The notes under the pieces were generated by a model that saw only the letters and a list, made by a program, of their open reading frames with translations, had not been told where the DNA came from and searched no databases. From contig NZ_JBFAJC010000016.1 in NCBI RefSeq assembly GCF_040655075.1, positions 148,947 through 212,946 of the forward strand: a stretch of 64,000 nucleotides of DNA. The letters run 5' to 3'. Below are positions 1-7,587 of the stretch, piece by piece (position 1 is the first letter of the stretch; each line of letters opens with the position of its first letter). This DNA is from Actinoallomurus sp040655075. GTDB lineage: Bacteria > Actinomycetota > Actinomycetes > Streptosporangiales > Streptosporangiaceae. The position numbers and the translations under genes were made by a program.

Positions 1-432
1 GGTGTCGGAGTGCTTCTCGAACAGCAACGCCGGGGCGGACTTGGCGGCCTGCTGGAGGACGGGGGTCAGCTCTTCGATGGCCGCGATGTTGCGGACCTCG
101 AGGCCGCGGGTCACCGAATTGACGGTGAAGACGCGCTTGACCGCCCAGGCGTACGCGTCGTCGTGTTGCATGACCTTCAGCAGCAGGAAGGTGCCGCTGC
201 CGTCGTCGGGAGCGAGCACCACGCCGCGCCACGAGCCGGTGATCCGGATCGTACGGATGCGCGGGTCCCGGGCCTTGTCCACCTGTTCGAGGTGAAGCCC
301 CTTGTCGGCGTGCAGTTCGGCCACGGTCAGCTGCTGGAACTTCTCCATCGCCGCGCGGACGCCCTGCCGGATCGGCTTCTCCAAGCGCTCGTACTCGTCG
401 AGGAAGCTCGAGGCGAAGGCGAGCTGAGGCAC
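1..432 (-). CDS. UvrD-like SF1 helicase, N-terminal RelE-like part (partial)
   Basis: The frame is open from a GTG at 432 to the left edge, 144 codons without a stop. An AGGGAGAA ribosome site lies just upstream on the minus strand. The visible part (MPQLAFASSFLDEYERL, then a stretch of the type DPRIRTIRITGSWRGVVLAP and HDDAYAWAVKR) matches the RelE-like domain that opens a class of large actinobacterial UvrD-type DNA helicases; the helicase motors would lie beyond the window. It is divergent from the DUF4365 gene with about 250 bp between. The family call rests on recognition of this N-terminal domain; a stand-alone RelE-fold protein cannot be excluded. Confidence 0.7.
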   Translation of the reverse strand, partial: MPQLAFASSFLDEYERLEKPIRQGVRAAMEKFQQLTVAELHADKGLHLEQVDKARDPRIRTIRITGSWRGVVLAPDDGSGTFLLLKVMQHDDAYAWAVKRVFTVNSVTRGLEVRNIAAIEELTPVLQQAAKSAPALLFEKHSDT

Positions 433-605
433 TAATTCTCCCTGGACGATCGAGCGATGGCCGATATGTGAGGAACAAAGCGTAATGACGCAATGACAGC
501 GCCTTGACTGCAGCGCGCCGACGCATGCCATCCCGAGCGCCCGCTGGCCGCAAGCGGCCAACCGATGACGTTACAGAAGACCGACACCCACGGACGACAA
601 AAAGA

Positions 606-623
606 TGTGATCGGCCGATCACA
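606..623. promoter_or_regulatory. 18-bp perfect palindrome, putative operator
   Basis: TGTGATCGG followed by its exact complement CCGATCACA forms an 18-bp palindrome in the divergent intergenic region between the helicase gene and the DUF4365 gene. The half-site TGTGA resembles Crp-type boxes, but the spacing between TGTGA and TCACA is 8 bp rather than the usual 6. A weak promoter-like TTGACG (626-631) with TAACCC at 650-655 follows. The position fits a shared operator for both divergent genes. Confidence 0.45.
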
Positions 624-681
624 CCTTGACGTCTCCTTGACCAATACCGTAACCCTAGACTCGGGGAGGCGCTTCGAGTCC

Positions 682-1197
682 ATGGATCGGAACAACCATC
701 AGGGCGGCTACGGAGAGGCGTTCATCCGTGTGCTGATCGCCGCATCGGGTCTCCGGCTCGCCAAGCCGGAGCCGGACCTGGACGGCATCGACTTCTGCCT
801 GTGGCCCGACCGCGTCGGCTCACTCCGCGGAGCCCGGTCGATGCCCATCAACGTGCAGGTGAAGTCCGACTCGGTGGCGGACGAGAACGCGACGCACTGG
901 CGTTACCGTCTGGAGGTCCCGCATTTCAACGCTCTCGCCGATCCGGAGACGGTGTTCCCGACGTACCTGTTCCTGGTCGTCGTGCCCCGCGATGCCGGCG
1001 AGTACGCGATGGCGACCACGGACGGAATGCTGCTGCGCAGAGCCGCGTACTGGCACTCGCTACAGGGCGAAGACCTGGTAACGGGCGCGGCGAAAGGCAC
1101 GAAGAAGAGGGTCAGCGTTCCCAAAGCCAATCTGCTGACCGTAGATTCGCTTCGTACGCTGGTAAGCGCTCCCCACTCTCGCGTGGAGGCGTCATGA
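682..1197 (+). CDS. DUF4365 family protein, PD-(D/E)XK nuclease-like
   Basis: The 171-aa protein carries the DUF4365 pattern: GGYGEAFIRVL near the start, then PEPDLDGIDF and INVQVKSDS around residues 32-65. D...D plus QVKS is the layout of a PD-(D/E)XK nuclease active site, so a nuclease or DNA-binding role is inferred. I chose ATG 682 because a GGGGAGG lies upstream and because the longer in-frame start at 565 would place the palindrome and promoter-like elements inside the gene. The stop overlaps the next start as ATGA, so the two genes are translationally coupled. Function of the family is not established. Confidence 0.7.
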   Translation: MDRNNHQGGYGEAFIRVLIAASGLRLAKPEPDLDGIDFCLWPDRVGSLRGARSMPINVQVKSDSVADENATHWRYRLEVPHFNALADPETVFPTYLFLVVVPRDAGEYAMATTDGMLLRRAAYWHSLQGEDLVTGAAKGTKKRVSVPKANLLTVDSLRTLVSAPHSRVEAS

Positions 1198-2306
1198 CGG
1201 CAAGCCGAGCGGAGCTCGAGCGGCTCACGCCTGAGGACATGGCGCAGTATCTTCGCGGGTCCGGATGGCGGCCAGCCGGAGACCTGAACGGCCGGGCCAC
1301 GATCTGGGCGCTCGAGCCCGAGCAGCTCGAGGTGATCGTCCCGGTCTCCACCCGTTTCCGCGACTACCCGCAGCGGATCAACGAGGTGGTCCGCACGCTG
1401 GCCGAGGCGGAGTCCCGCCCCGAACCGGAGATCATCCGAAGCGTCACCGCGCCGTACGTCGACCGGCAGTACTTCCGCATGTTCCCCGACGCGCCTTCGG
1501 GGATGATCCCGGCGGCCGACGCCGCCGAGGCGTTCCAGGGCGTCCGAGAAATGCTGATCGCGGCGGCGTACGTCGAGGAGACCCGTCGCACCGAGTTGGT
1601 CCTGCCGCGCCGGAAACCGAGAGTCGTCGAGCAGTTCCCGGAGCGTGCCCTGGTCACGACAGGGCCGGGCAGCTTCGTCATCGCGACCCACGTCGAGCTT
1701 CCCCGCGCCCATCAGCTCTTCCCGGCGACGTCGTTCGAGCGACGCGCGCTCCTCAAACTACGGCAGGTCGTGATCAGCGCCCAGACGGCCGCCGCGCAGG
1801 CCGACAATGCCGCCGACCTCTCCCCCTTCGAGGAGCACTCCGAGGATGGCATATCGAGGACCATGTGCAAGGCGCTTTCGCGGCTCGGGGGCGGCAAGCA
1901 CGACCGCCCGATCGAGATGCGTTTCGCGTGGGCCGGCGCCGCGCCGACCGGGCTGCCTGATAAGCCCATACGCTTCAACGCCGATCAGGTGACCATGCTG
2001 GGCCACGCCGCCGACGATCTGGGACGCAGACAGACGACCACCCGGGCGGAGATGCGCGGCAAGATCAAGAGCCTGCACCGCGAGGACCCGAACGAAGCCG
2101 GATGGGTCGTGGTCCAGGGAACGATCACGGCCGGGGGAATGAGCTACCGCCGCCAGGTCTGGGTGCCCCTCGGACGAGACGACTACGACCGCGCTCTGCG
2201 GGCGAACGGACAGGGCCTCGAGGTCCGGGTGGCCGGCATCATGACGCGCACCGGCCACCGCACCGAACTCCGCCCCACCGAGTTGTTCCGAGTGACTTCA
2301 ACGTGA
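1194..2306 (+). CDS. Conserved protein of unknown function, partner of DUF4365
   Basis: A 370-aa protein starting at ATG 1194 behind GGAGGCG, overlapping the DUF4365 stop. I recognise no catalytic domain. It is a soluble alpha/beta protein with no signal peptide or membrane segment. The last third (GWVVVQGTITAGGMSYRRQ... VRVAGIMTRTGHRTEL) looks like a beta-rich, OB-like fold. The tight coupling suggests it works with the nuclease-like partner, perhaps as specificity or regulatory subunit; this is inference from context only. Confidence 0.65.
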   Translation: MTASRAELERLTPEDMAQYLRGSGWRPAGDLNGRATIWALEPEQLEVIVPVSTRFRDYPQRINEVVRTLAEAESRPEPEIIRSVTAPYVDRQYFRMFPDAPSGMIPAADAAEAFQGVREMLIAAAYVEETRRTELVLPRRKPRVVEQFPERALVTTGPGSFVIATHVELPRAHQLFPATSFERRALLKLRQVVISAQTAAAQADNAADLSPFEEHSEDGISRTMCKALSRLGGGKHDRPIEMRFAWAGAAPTGLPDKPIRFNADQVTMLGHAADDLGRRQTTTRAEMRGKIKSLHREDPNEAGWVVVQGTITAGGMSYRRQVWVPLGRDDYDRALRANGQGLEVRVAGIMTRTGHRTELRPTELFRVTST

Positions 2307-2439
2307 ACTCAGAAACCCGGCGCGAGTTCCAGCGTGGTGCACTACGCGCCACGCTGCGAACTTCACCGCCTTACGTCGCAGTTGTGCTCTCAAAACCACT
2401 CGCTTTTCTTCAATAATCGAACAGCATGAGCATCTCACC

Positions 2440-2495
2440 GCGTTAGCCGGCCAAGGGCTAAATGCATTGGCGCTAACGCAACCTCATGTTACGCT
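2440..2495 (+). promoter_or_regulatory. Promoter with overlapping inverted repeats for cassette A
   Basis: TTGGCG (2467-2472) and TACGCT (2490-2495) are separated by 17 bp, a good vegetative-type promoter. GCGTTAGC (2440-2447) is matched by its exact complement GCTAACGC (2472-2479). A second shorter pair, TTAGCC/GGCTAA, lies at 2443-2461. The right arm of the first repeat overlaps the -35 end, as expected of a repressor operator. Confidence 0.5.
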
Positions 2496-2536
2496 GCGCG
2501 CATCCCCATCATTACTCTCGGCGAGGAGTGTGTCGC

Positions 2537-2776
2537 ATGAACGCGGTTCGTCGTCTGGGAAAGACCCCGGCCGAGCTCGGCAACACCACCGGCGTCAGCG
2601 GCTCACCCGACATCTTGGAGCTGGATGATGGCGCCTTTGCCGTGATCGGTGTCGACATCACGGACCGAATCGGCGATCTCGACGTCATCGGCGCTCGCTG
2701 CGCTCCGGACGAGCGAGTGGTAAGGATCCCCCGCAACACACTCACCGCAGCCAAAACCGACATTCCAGAAGGTTAA
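2537..2776 (+). CDS. Small conserved protein, cassette A gene 1
   Basis: A 79-aa protein with ATG at 2537 behind GGCGAGGAG. It has the layout seen in all three window copies: RRLGKTPAELGN, SPDILELDDG, then PDERVVRIPRNTL and AAKTDIP at the end. This copy lacks the RPWEADP-like N-terminal extension of the other two. The family is common in actinomycetes next to DUF6879 genes but has no known function; the acidic, short form suggests a regulatory or antitoxin-like partner. The next gene begins directly after its stop. Confidence 0.7.
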   Translation: MNAVRRLGKTPAELGNTTGVSGSPDILELDDGAFAVIGVDITDRIGDLDVIGARCAPDERVVRIPRNTLTAAKTDIPEG

Positions 2777-3358
2777 ATGTACCCGCCGGCATGGGCGCTT
2801 ACGGACAGCGCGAGGCTAGATCTTGAGGAGTTCGGCAAGGCGTTCGCGGGCGCCTGGTTGCAGATAGAGTCGCGCTTCCTGAAGCTCGAATGCTGGCAGA
2901 CATACCGCGAACTGGAAGCCAACGAGTCGCAGCAGGTGTACGAACGCGGTGATATCGAGAGCGCCCGCGAGCTCCTTCGCCAGGAGGCAGAGCTTGACCG
3001 ACCGTTGTATGAGGAGGTCAGCCGGCGAAACATCGAGTACGCGCGGGTACGCCTCATACAGGAGCCACTGAGCGCCTATCTCCAGTATGAACTGCTGAGT
3101 TACCGCATACGCGCCGACATGGGGGAAAACATCGAGGTCGTCCGCTGCGATCCGGCTCTATACCTGCCGGACGAGCGACACTTCGACTTCCTCCTGTTCG
3201 ACCGGCACACCGCCCTCATCCACGACTACGGTGCGGGCGAGGTCGGCCTGCAGGCCGGCGGATGGCTAACACACGAACCAAGTGTCATCACCGTTTTGGA
3301 GGAGACCGTATCGAGCCTCCGCCGAAAGGCCATCCCGCTACAGGAGTACCTGATCTAG
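2777..3358 (+). CDS. DUF6879 family protein, cassette A gene 2
   Basis: A 193-aa soluble protein whose ATG immediately follows the previous TAA. It shows the DUF6879 pattern: an N-terminal F..AF...W LQIESRFLKLECWQTY block, a helical middle, then VRLIQEPLSAYLQYEL and a tail with HFDFLLFDRHTALIHDYG. DUF6879 proteins are abundant in actinomycetes, often beside XRE/DUF397 or histidine-kinase-like genes. No enzymatic role is known and no catalytic motif is evident. Cassettes B and C carry divergent paralogues at 4868 and 44670. Confidence 0.75.
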   Translation: MYPPAWALTDSARLDLEEFGKAFAGAWLQIESRFLKLECWQTYRELEANESQQVYERGDIESARELLRQEAELDRPLYEEVSRRNIEYARVRLIQEPLSAYLQYELLSYRIRADMGENIEVVRCDPALYLPDERHFDFLLFDRHTALIHDYGAGEVGLQAGGWLTHEPSVITVLEETVSSLRRKAIPLQEYLI

Positions 3359-3418
3359 ATACGACTCGTCTGATCTGGATAGTCGCCTGCTGTAACGATC
3401 AAGGACAGGCGACCATCT

Positions 3419-3964
3419 TTGCCTGCCCGCTATGGTCGTTTGGTGAGTCGCCGATGGTCGAGGCCCGCAGCCATCGGCGCCGCCCTTCTGGTCGGCCTGG
3501 CGCTGGTCACCGCCAGCCTGGTTGTTCCTGTCGCCCTGCTCTTGCGCGTCGACGATAAGCCCCTGAGCCGTTGGTCCCAGATAGGACAGGCGCTTGAGCC
3601 CGTCGGCGTTTTCTTCTCAGGCGTGGCGTTCATCGGGATCGCCCTAACGCTCCTTCTCCAGAGACGCGAGCTACAGAACCAGCGAGAAGAACTATCCGTC
3701 ACACAGGAAGAACAGCAGCGAAGCAGCGAGATCGCGCTCCGGCAGTTGCACACCGACCTTATCAAGATGGCCATTAACGACCGGGAGCTGCGCGAGGTCT
3801 GGCCACCCCTCGCGCCGGGCGTCGCCGAAACCAAGAAGGATCATTACTGCAACCTCATCCTCAACCTCCAAAAGGTTGCCTATGAGGCGCATACGATCGA
3901 ACTGGACGAGTTGCGCGGCGCACTCCGCTATCTGATGGCCAGCCGCGATATGTACCGGTTCTGA
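3419..3964 (+). CDS. DUF6082 family membrane protein, cassette A gene 3
   Basis: A 181-aa protein with two hydrophobic segments (about residues 17-40 and 63-80) flanking SRWSQIGQALEPVGVF, then a cytoplasmic helical domain with LHTDLIKMAINDRELREVW and Y/HYCNLILNLQ. This is the DUF6082 layout (two TM helices, WxxxGQ between them, H.DLLKMA.DDP after). Start is uncertain: TTG 3419 has AGGACAGG upstream, while GTG 3443 is an alternative without a clear ribosome site. It is shorter at the C-terminus than copies B and C, stopping near GALRYLMASRDMYRF. Confidence 0.65.
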   Translation: MPARYGRLVSRRWSRPAAIGAALLVGLALVTASLVVPVALLLRVDDKPLSRWSQIGQALEPVGVFFSGVAFIGIALTLLLQRRELQNQREELSVTQEEQQRSSEIALRQLHTDLIKMAINDRELREVWPPLAPGVAETKKDHYCNLILNLQKVAYEAHTIELDELRGALRYLMASRDMYRF

Positions 3965-4085
3965 ACAAAGGCCCGCACCGCACCAGCCTGAACCGATCAA
4001 GGCAGGTGGAGACCCGAACTCCCGAATAGCCGAAGCGAAGACACAGCTCGCCATCGACTCAGCGTGTCGGAAGACCGGGGCTCCG

Positions 4086-4256
4086 TCACGCGTTCTCGGC
4101 GTGCACCTCGCCGAGCATCCGCCGTGCGTCGTCGACGTACTTGCCGACCAGCCGCCGCAGCTCGGCAAGCTCGGCGTCGCGGCGCGGGTGACCGACGACC
4201 GGCAGCTCGAGTGCCTTGCGGAGCTCGGCGAGCTCCCGCTCGTACTCGCTGGTCAT
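4086..4256 (-). CDS. 56-aa coiled-coil protein, copy 1
   Basis: ATG at 4256 overlaps the stop of the truncated ATPase remnant (ATGA). The 56-aa product (MTSEYERELAELRKAL..., AELAELRRLVGKYVDDARRML) is Leu/Glu/Arg-rich and predicted to form a single coiled coil. It is nearly identical to the 56-aa product at 6348-6518, differing mostly at the last few residues. Function unknown; it is presumably co-translated with the ATPase when that gene is intact. Confidence 0.55.
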   Translation of the reverse strand: MTSEYERELAELRKALELPVVGHPRRDAELAELRRLVGKYVDDARRMLGEVHAENA

Positions 4257-4440
4257 GACTGCCCGGCCGCCAGACCGTCGGCGTGTGCCGAAGCCGGTTC
4301 GCCGACGGCGGCATTCAGCGGGAGTGTCGACTCATCGTCCTCGTCCGCCGACGCGGGTTCACTGCCCGGGGTTGTGCCGGGCGCCTCCGCCGCGAAGATG
4401 ACGGTGACCGTACGACCGGTCATCACCGTGCCAGCCTCAG
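4253..4440 (-). pseudogene. 5'-truncated copy of histidine-kinase-like ATPase
   Basis: The frame here encodes only the last 60 or so residues of the ATPase seen whole at 6515-7060 (GRTVTVIFAAEAPG, then GSEPASADEDDES and HADGLAAGQS). Similarity to the intact copy stops near 4440, next to the HGDD motif; the N box, G1 and G2 ATP-binding boxes are missing. What remains cannot bind ATP, so this is a remnant left by duplication or recombination. Confidence 0.7.
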
Positions 4441-4605
4441 CCATCCGTGGAAATACTCGTAAGTCGGGGAGTGCTGCCACGAAGCGCTAAGCGCCGCAAC
4501 TGGCGTCTCGACCACTACGGCCAGAGGACATCGGTAGAAGCTTGTTCCGCTCTCCATGGCATGCGACAGTTCTTGAAGGTGTCCTCACAGGCGGGGAGTC
4601 AGGCC

Positions 4606-4875
4606 GTGGCCCGACCATGGGAAGTAAATCCTCACGCTCAGTTCAGACGCCGGCTCGGTAAGACCGCAGCCGAGTTAGGAAACAGCCGCACCACGAACGA
4701 CTGCCCGGACATCTGGGAGCTCGACAACGGCGACATAGCGATCGTCGGCCGTGACGTGACAACGGCATTCGCTGATCGTTTGCCACCGGATGTCCGGATC
4801 GGCGCCGACGAACGCCTCGTGGTCATTCCCCGAAACATGCTGAGTGCCGCCAAACCGGATATCCCGGATGCTTGA
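4606..4875 (+). CDS. Small conserved protein, cassette B gene 1
   Basis: An 89-aa product from GTG 4606, preceded by GGCGGGGAG. The start was chosen because VARPWEVNPHAQF aligns with MKRPWEADPAAGF of cassette C at the same length. Shared features are RRRLGKTAAELGN, CPDIWELDNGDIAIVGRD and DERLVVIPRNMLSAAKPDIPDA-like tail. It overlaps the DUF6879 gene by 8 nt (ATGCTTGA), so translation is probably coupled. Function unknown. Confidence 0.7.
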   Translation: MARPWEVNPHAQFRRRLGKTAAELGNSRTTNDCPDIWELDNGDIAIVGRDVTTAFADRLPPDVRIGADERLVVIPRNMLSAAKPDIPDA

Positions 4876-5470
4876 GCGCGTAAGAGACGTACCAGGGAAG
4901 ACGCTCGACGTCGTCTCCTACCATGCCCTGCGGCGCCAGGAGACGGAGCACCTCACCAGACCGATCTGGAAGCTCGAGCGCTCCCAGTACTTCCACGAAC
5001 CGGACGACGATCCCAGCTGGCAGGCCTTCCTCGCCGGCGACTGGTCTCGGGTGCTCACCGTGTTCGAGAACGAGCGAGCCGACGCGCGCAGCGAGACGGA
5101 GAAATACGCGCGGCAGGGCAGCGAGCTTCGCCGTCTGCGCATCGTCGAGCGACCGGTGTCACGGTATCTCCTGTGGGAGACGCAGTGGTTCAAGATCCTG
5201 GCTGAGGAAGGCACGTCGATCCGCGTTCTCAACGCCGAGCAGGTTCGCGACCTGGAACGTGACACCCCGATCCCTGAAATCCTGGTCGACGAACACGCGC
5301 TCTACCACGTCAGATACGACGAGGGTTGGAAGGCGTGCGGTGCTCGGCGCATCGACGACCCAGACGTCATCCGTCAGGTGATCGAAGAGATCGCGGCGCT
5401 CTGGAAACTGGCGGAACCCTTCCCGCAGTACTTCGCACGCGAGGTTGAGCCTCTGCTACCAACGAGGTAG
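4868..5470 (+). CDS. DUF6879 family protein, cassette B gene 2
   Basis: A 200-aa protein from ATG 4868, inside the end of the preceding gene. DUF6879 hallmarks: IWKLERSQYFHEP near residue 38, a helical middle with GSELRRLRIVERPVSRYLLWE, and a C-terminal part ILVDEHALYHVRYDEGW. It is much closer to the cassette C copy (44670) than to cassette A. No membrane segment, no catalytic motif recognised. Confidence 0.75.
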   Translation: MLERVRDVPGKTLDVVSYHALRRQETEHLTRPIWKLERSQYFHEPDDDPSWQAFLAGDWSRVLTVFENERADARSETEKYARQGSELRRLRIVERPVSRYLLWETQWFKILAEEGTSIRVLNAEQVRDLERDTPIPEILVDEHALYHVRYDEGWKACGARRIDDPDVIRQVIEEIAALWKLAEPFPQYFAREVEPLLPTR

Positions 5471-5494
5471 CGACCGCGACGACAATTGAGCGGC

Positions 5495-6223
5495 ATGCGC
5501 CAACGAATCGGTAACCGCAGGATCAGAAGCACGCTGACCCCGGTCGTACTACTGCTCATCATCTTGACCGCGGTCGCTCTGATCGGCATCTCCCCGATTG
5601 CGCTGGGTGTCTTCCATGGTGCCACCAACAAGTGGGAGCGGTTCAGCTTCATCGGCCAGACGTACGGCGCGGCGTCCGCCATCGTCTCGGTGCTCGCACT
5701 GGTCGGCATCGTTGTCACGCTGAGCTACCAGGCACGAGAGGCCAAGCTCGCTCGGGAAGAGACTCGACGCCAGGCCGTTGGCGACCTTCTCAAGATGGCG
5801 ATGGAGGACCCCGACCTCGACGAATGCTGGGGACCGGTCCCATCACCCGATGACCCCAGAACGCGTAAGCAACTGCTCTACACGAACATGATCATTGCCG
5901 AGTGGTCGCTGTCGTTCGAGACAAGAGCGCTTCCCGAAGTGCGCCTCCGCGCCATCGCGAACGAGATGTTCCAAGGCCGCGTCGGACGCCACTACTGGAA
6001 GAGCGCACGAGAAGCTCGCCTCTCCACGTCGGCGAACAGCCGCGAGCGGCGCTTCCACGAGATCCTCGACGAGGAGTACCAGCGAGCACGACTACTGGCA
6101 ACGCCCAGCCCGCCTGTTCGAACGACCGTGAAGCACCCTCTCGGCAAGAAAGCACGCCTGCTCTGGGCAGGACTCGGCGTGGCCTCCGCACTGCTCTACC
6201 GGAGTCTCCGCAGCCGCTCCTGA
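5495..6223 (+). CDS. DUF6082 family membrane protein, cassette B gene 3
   Basis: A 242-aa protein with two TM helices (about residues 17-38 and 60-80) around WERFSFIGQTYGAASAI, followed by a cytosolic part with AVGDLLKMAMEDPDLDECWG, YTNMIIAEWSLSFE and GRHYWKSAREAR, the DUF6082 signature. ATG 5495 was preferred to an upstream TTG at 5486, although neither has a strong ribosome site. A weak hydrophobic stretch near the C-terminus (LLWAGLGVASALLY) may be a third membrane contact. The gene is probably the last in the cassette operon. Confidence 0.75.
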   Translation: MRQRIGNRRIRSTLTPVVLLLIILTAVALIGISPIALGVFHGATNKWERFSFIGQTYGAASAIVSVLALVGIVVTLSYQAREAKLAREETRRQAVGDLLKMAMEDPDLDECWGPVPSPDDPRTRKQLLYTNMIIAEWSLSFETRALPEVRLRAIANEMFQGRVGRHYWKSAREARLSTSANSRERRFHEILDEEYQRARLLATPSPPVRTTVKHPLGKKARLLWAGLGVASALLYRSLRSRS

Positions 6224-6347
6224 CTGCCGGGAGGCCCCGCATCGACAGGCTCTGCAGCAACCTCGATGCATGGCGAATGGCATTCGCGGTGGCACCACTG
6301 ACGGACAGACCACAGCCGAGATCGGATCCCCTCTATCCCGCGCGTCG

Positions 6348-6518
6348 TCACGAGGTCTCGTCGCCAACCTCGCCGACCAGCCGCCGTGCGTCGTCGACGT
6401 ACTTTCCGACCAGCCGCCGCAGCTCGGCGAGCTCGGCGTCGCGGCGCGGATGACCGACGATCGGCAGCTCGAGTGCCTTGCGGAGCTCGGCGAGCTCTCG
6501 CTCGTACTCGCTGGTCAT
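6348..6518 (-). CDS. 56-aa coiled-coil protein, copy 2
   Basis: ATG 6518 overlaps the stop of the intact ATPase gene as ATGA; the stop is TGA at 6348-6350. The product (MTSEYERELAELRKALELPI..., then RRLVGKYVDDARRLV) is a near-identical paralogue of the copy at 4086-4256. It is a short helical, probably coiled-coil protein co-translated with the ATPase and may be its partner. Function unknown. Confidence 0.6.
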   Translation of the reverse strand: MTSEYERELAELRKALELPIVGHPRRDAELAELRRLVGKYVDDARRLVGEVGDETS

Positions 6519-7060
6519 GGCTTCCCAGCCGTCAGACCGTCGGCGTGCACCCGAGCCGGCTCGTCTACGGTGGCAATCAGCGGGAGTGTCGGCTCGTCGT
6601 CCTCATCCGCCGACGCTGGCTCACTGCCCGGGGTTGTGCCGGGCGCCTCCGCCGCGAAGATGACGGTGACCGTACGGCCGGTGTCATCACCGTGCCAGCC
6701 CCAGCTGTCGGCGAGGAGGGATACCGTACGCAGGCCGCGCCCGGATTCGGCGAGGTCGTCGGCGTCCGTGACCACCGGCTCGGCTCGGCCGCCTTCGTCG
6801 GCGACCGATACGGCCGTACAGCCCGCGGCGTGGCGGACGCCCACGGCGAACGAACCGCCCTGGCCCGACGCGCTGTGCCGCAGCGCGTTCGCGACCAGCT
6901 CGCCGACCGCGAGCAGCACCTCATCGAGACGCGACCGGTCGGGCAGCAGGGCGGTGACGAATTCGCGGGCCGCGTGAGCCTGATCCCGGCGGCCGGGAAA
7001 GGTCCGGCGCCAGTACATGGCCGGCACGGTAGCGTCCGGCCGGGAGTGCACGAGAAGCAT
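6515..7060 (-). CDS. Histidine-kinase-like ATPase (RsbW/anti-sigma type)
   Basis: A 181-aa protein with a stand-alone HATPase domain: N box ELVANALRHS (about residue 70), G1 box VADEGG, and G2 box ESGRGLRTVSLLADSWG. This is the anti-sigma-factor/SpoIIAB-like group very abundant in actinomycetes, which bind ATP and regulate partner proteins or act as serine kinases. An unusual 45-residue acidic tail (ASADEDDEPTLPL) follows. Start ATG 7060 follows GTGAGGTG; GTG 7066 or ATG 7018 (MYWRRTFPG) are alternatives. It is convergent with cassette B and paired with the 56-aa coiled-coil gene. Confidence 0.8.
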   Translation of the reverse strand: MLLVHSRPDATVPAMYWRRTFPGRRDQAHAAREFVTALLPDRSRLDEVLLAVGELVANALRHSASGQGGSFAVGVRHAAGCTAVSVADEGGRAEPVVTDADDLAESGRGLRTVSLLADSWGWHGDDTGRTVTVIFAAEAPGTTPGSEPASADEDDEPTLPLIATVDEPARVHADGLTAGKP

Positions 7061-7232
7061 TGACACCTCACGGGAAGTCGTCGGCGGCGAACCGTTCCAG
7101 GGGGACCGCCGGAATGCTCCTCAGCTCACACCGGACGCATCGGTGGTCACAGGCAGTCGCGCCCTACACCCGCCGGAAACCGCGATTCGCACGCGTGGTT
7201 CGCGAACACCCCACCTGGGCGCGGTCCGCAGC

Positions 7233-7301
7233 GGAGCATCCCGGATCTGAACGTTCGCGTAGAGAACGGATCGACGCCTCGACCAGCGGAGATGTCCGAT
7301 G
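7233..7301. repeat. 69-bp dispersed repeat, copy 1
   Basis: By hand alignment this matches 9849-9917 at 57 of 69 positions without gaps. Both begin GGAGC(A/G)TCCCGGATC, contain the palindrome GAACGTTC and end GACCAGCGGAGATGTCCGATG minus its last base. The second copy lies just upstream of the XRE/DUF5753 regulator, so a shared regulatory element is possible. Confidence 0.6.
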
Positions 7302-7485
7302 GAAGAGGGGCCCCGACCGTACCCTCGATCGAAGGACCTGCACTTTCGCCGTCCGCGTGCCTACCGTCAGCCCGCCGTCCGCGCACCAGCCAGGTTTCAT
7401 GTCCGCTGATCATCACCGTGGTGTCCATCAGCCTCCACACCCGGTGTCCGCTAGCACCCCCAACAAACCCGCTGAGCGCCTCAAG

Positions 7486-7542
7486 ATCCCGGATGGATGC
7501 TCTTATCCCGGACGAATGCTCTTCGCCCGGATGGACGCTGCG
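7486..7542. repeat. Three tandem 19-bp repeats
   Basis: Units atcccggatggatgctctt, atcccggacgaatgctctt and cgcccggatggacgctgcg follow each other without gaps. The core CCCGGAnnnAnGCT is retained in all. Spacing of just under two helical turns fits a set of protein-binding sites on one DNA face. Confidence 0.55.
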
Positions 7543-7587
7543 CGGCGCTCTCCGTGCCGCACAGCGCGTTTCCGTCGCCCCAGTGAA

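Larger units (their letters stand above)
7061..7587. other. Intergenic region with repeats, no supported gene
   Basis: No reading frame here has protein-like composition or a recognised family. The stretch holds one copy of a 69-bp dispersed repeat (7233-7301), a GTTCGCGAAC palindrome near 7197, and three tandem 19-bp repeats (7486-7542). Confidence 0.5.

Noticed and set aside
565..681. Upstream extension of the DUF4365 gene
   Set aside because: It would cover the palindrome and promoter-like elements; the ATG at 682 has a ribosome site.
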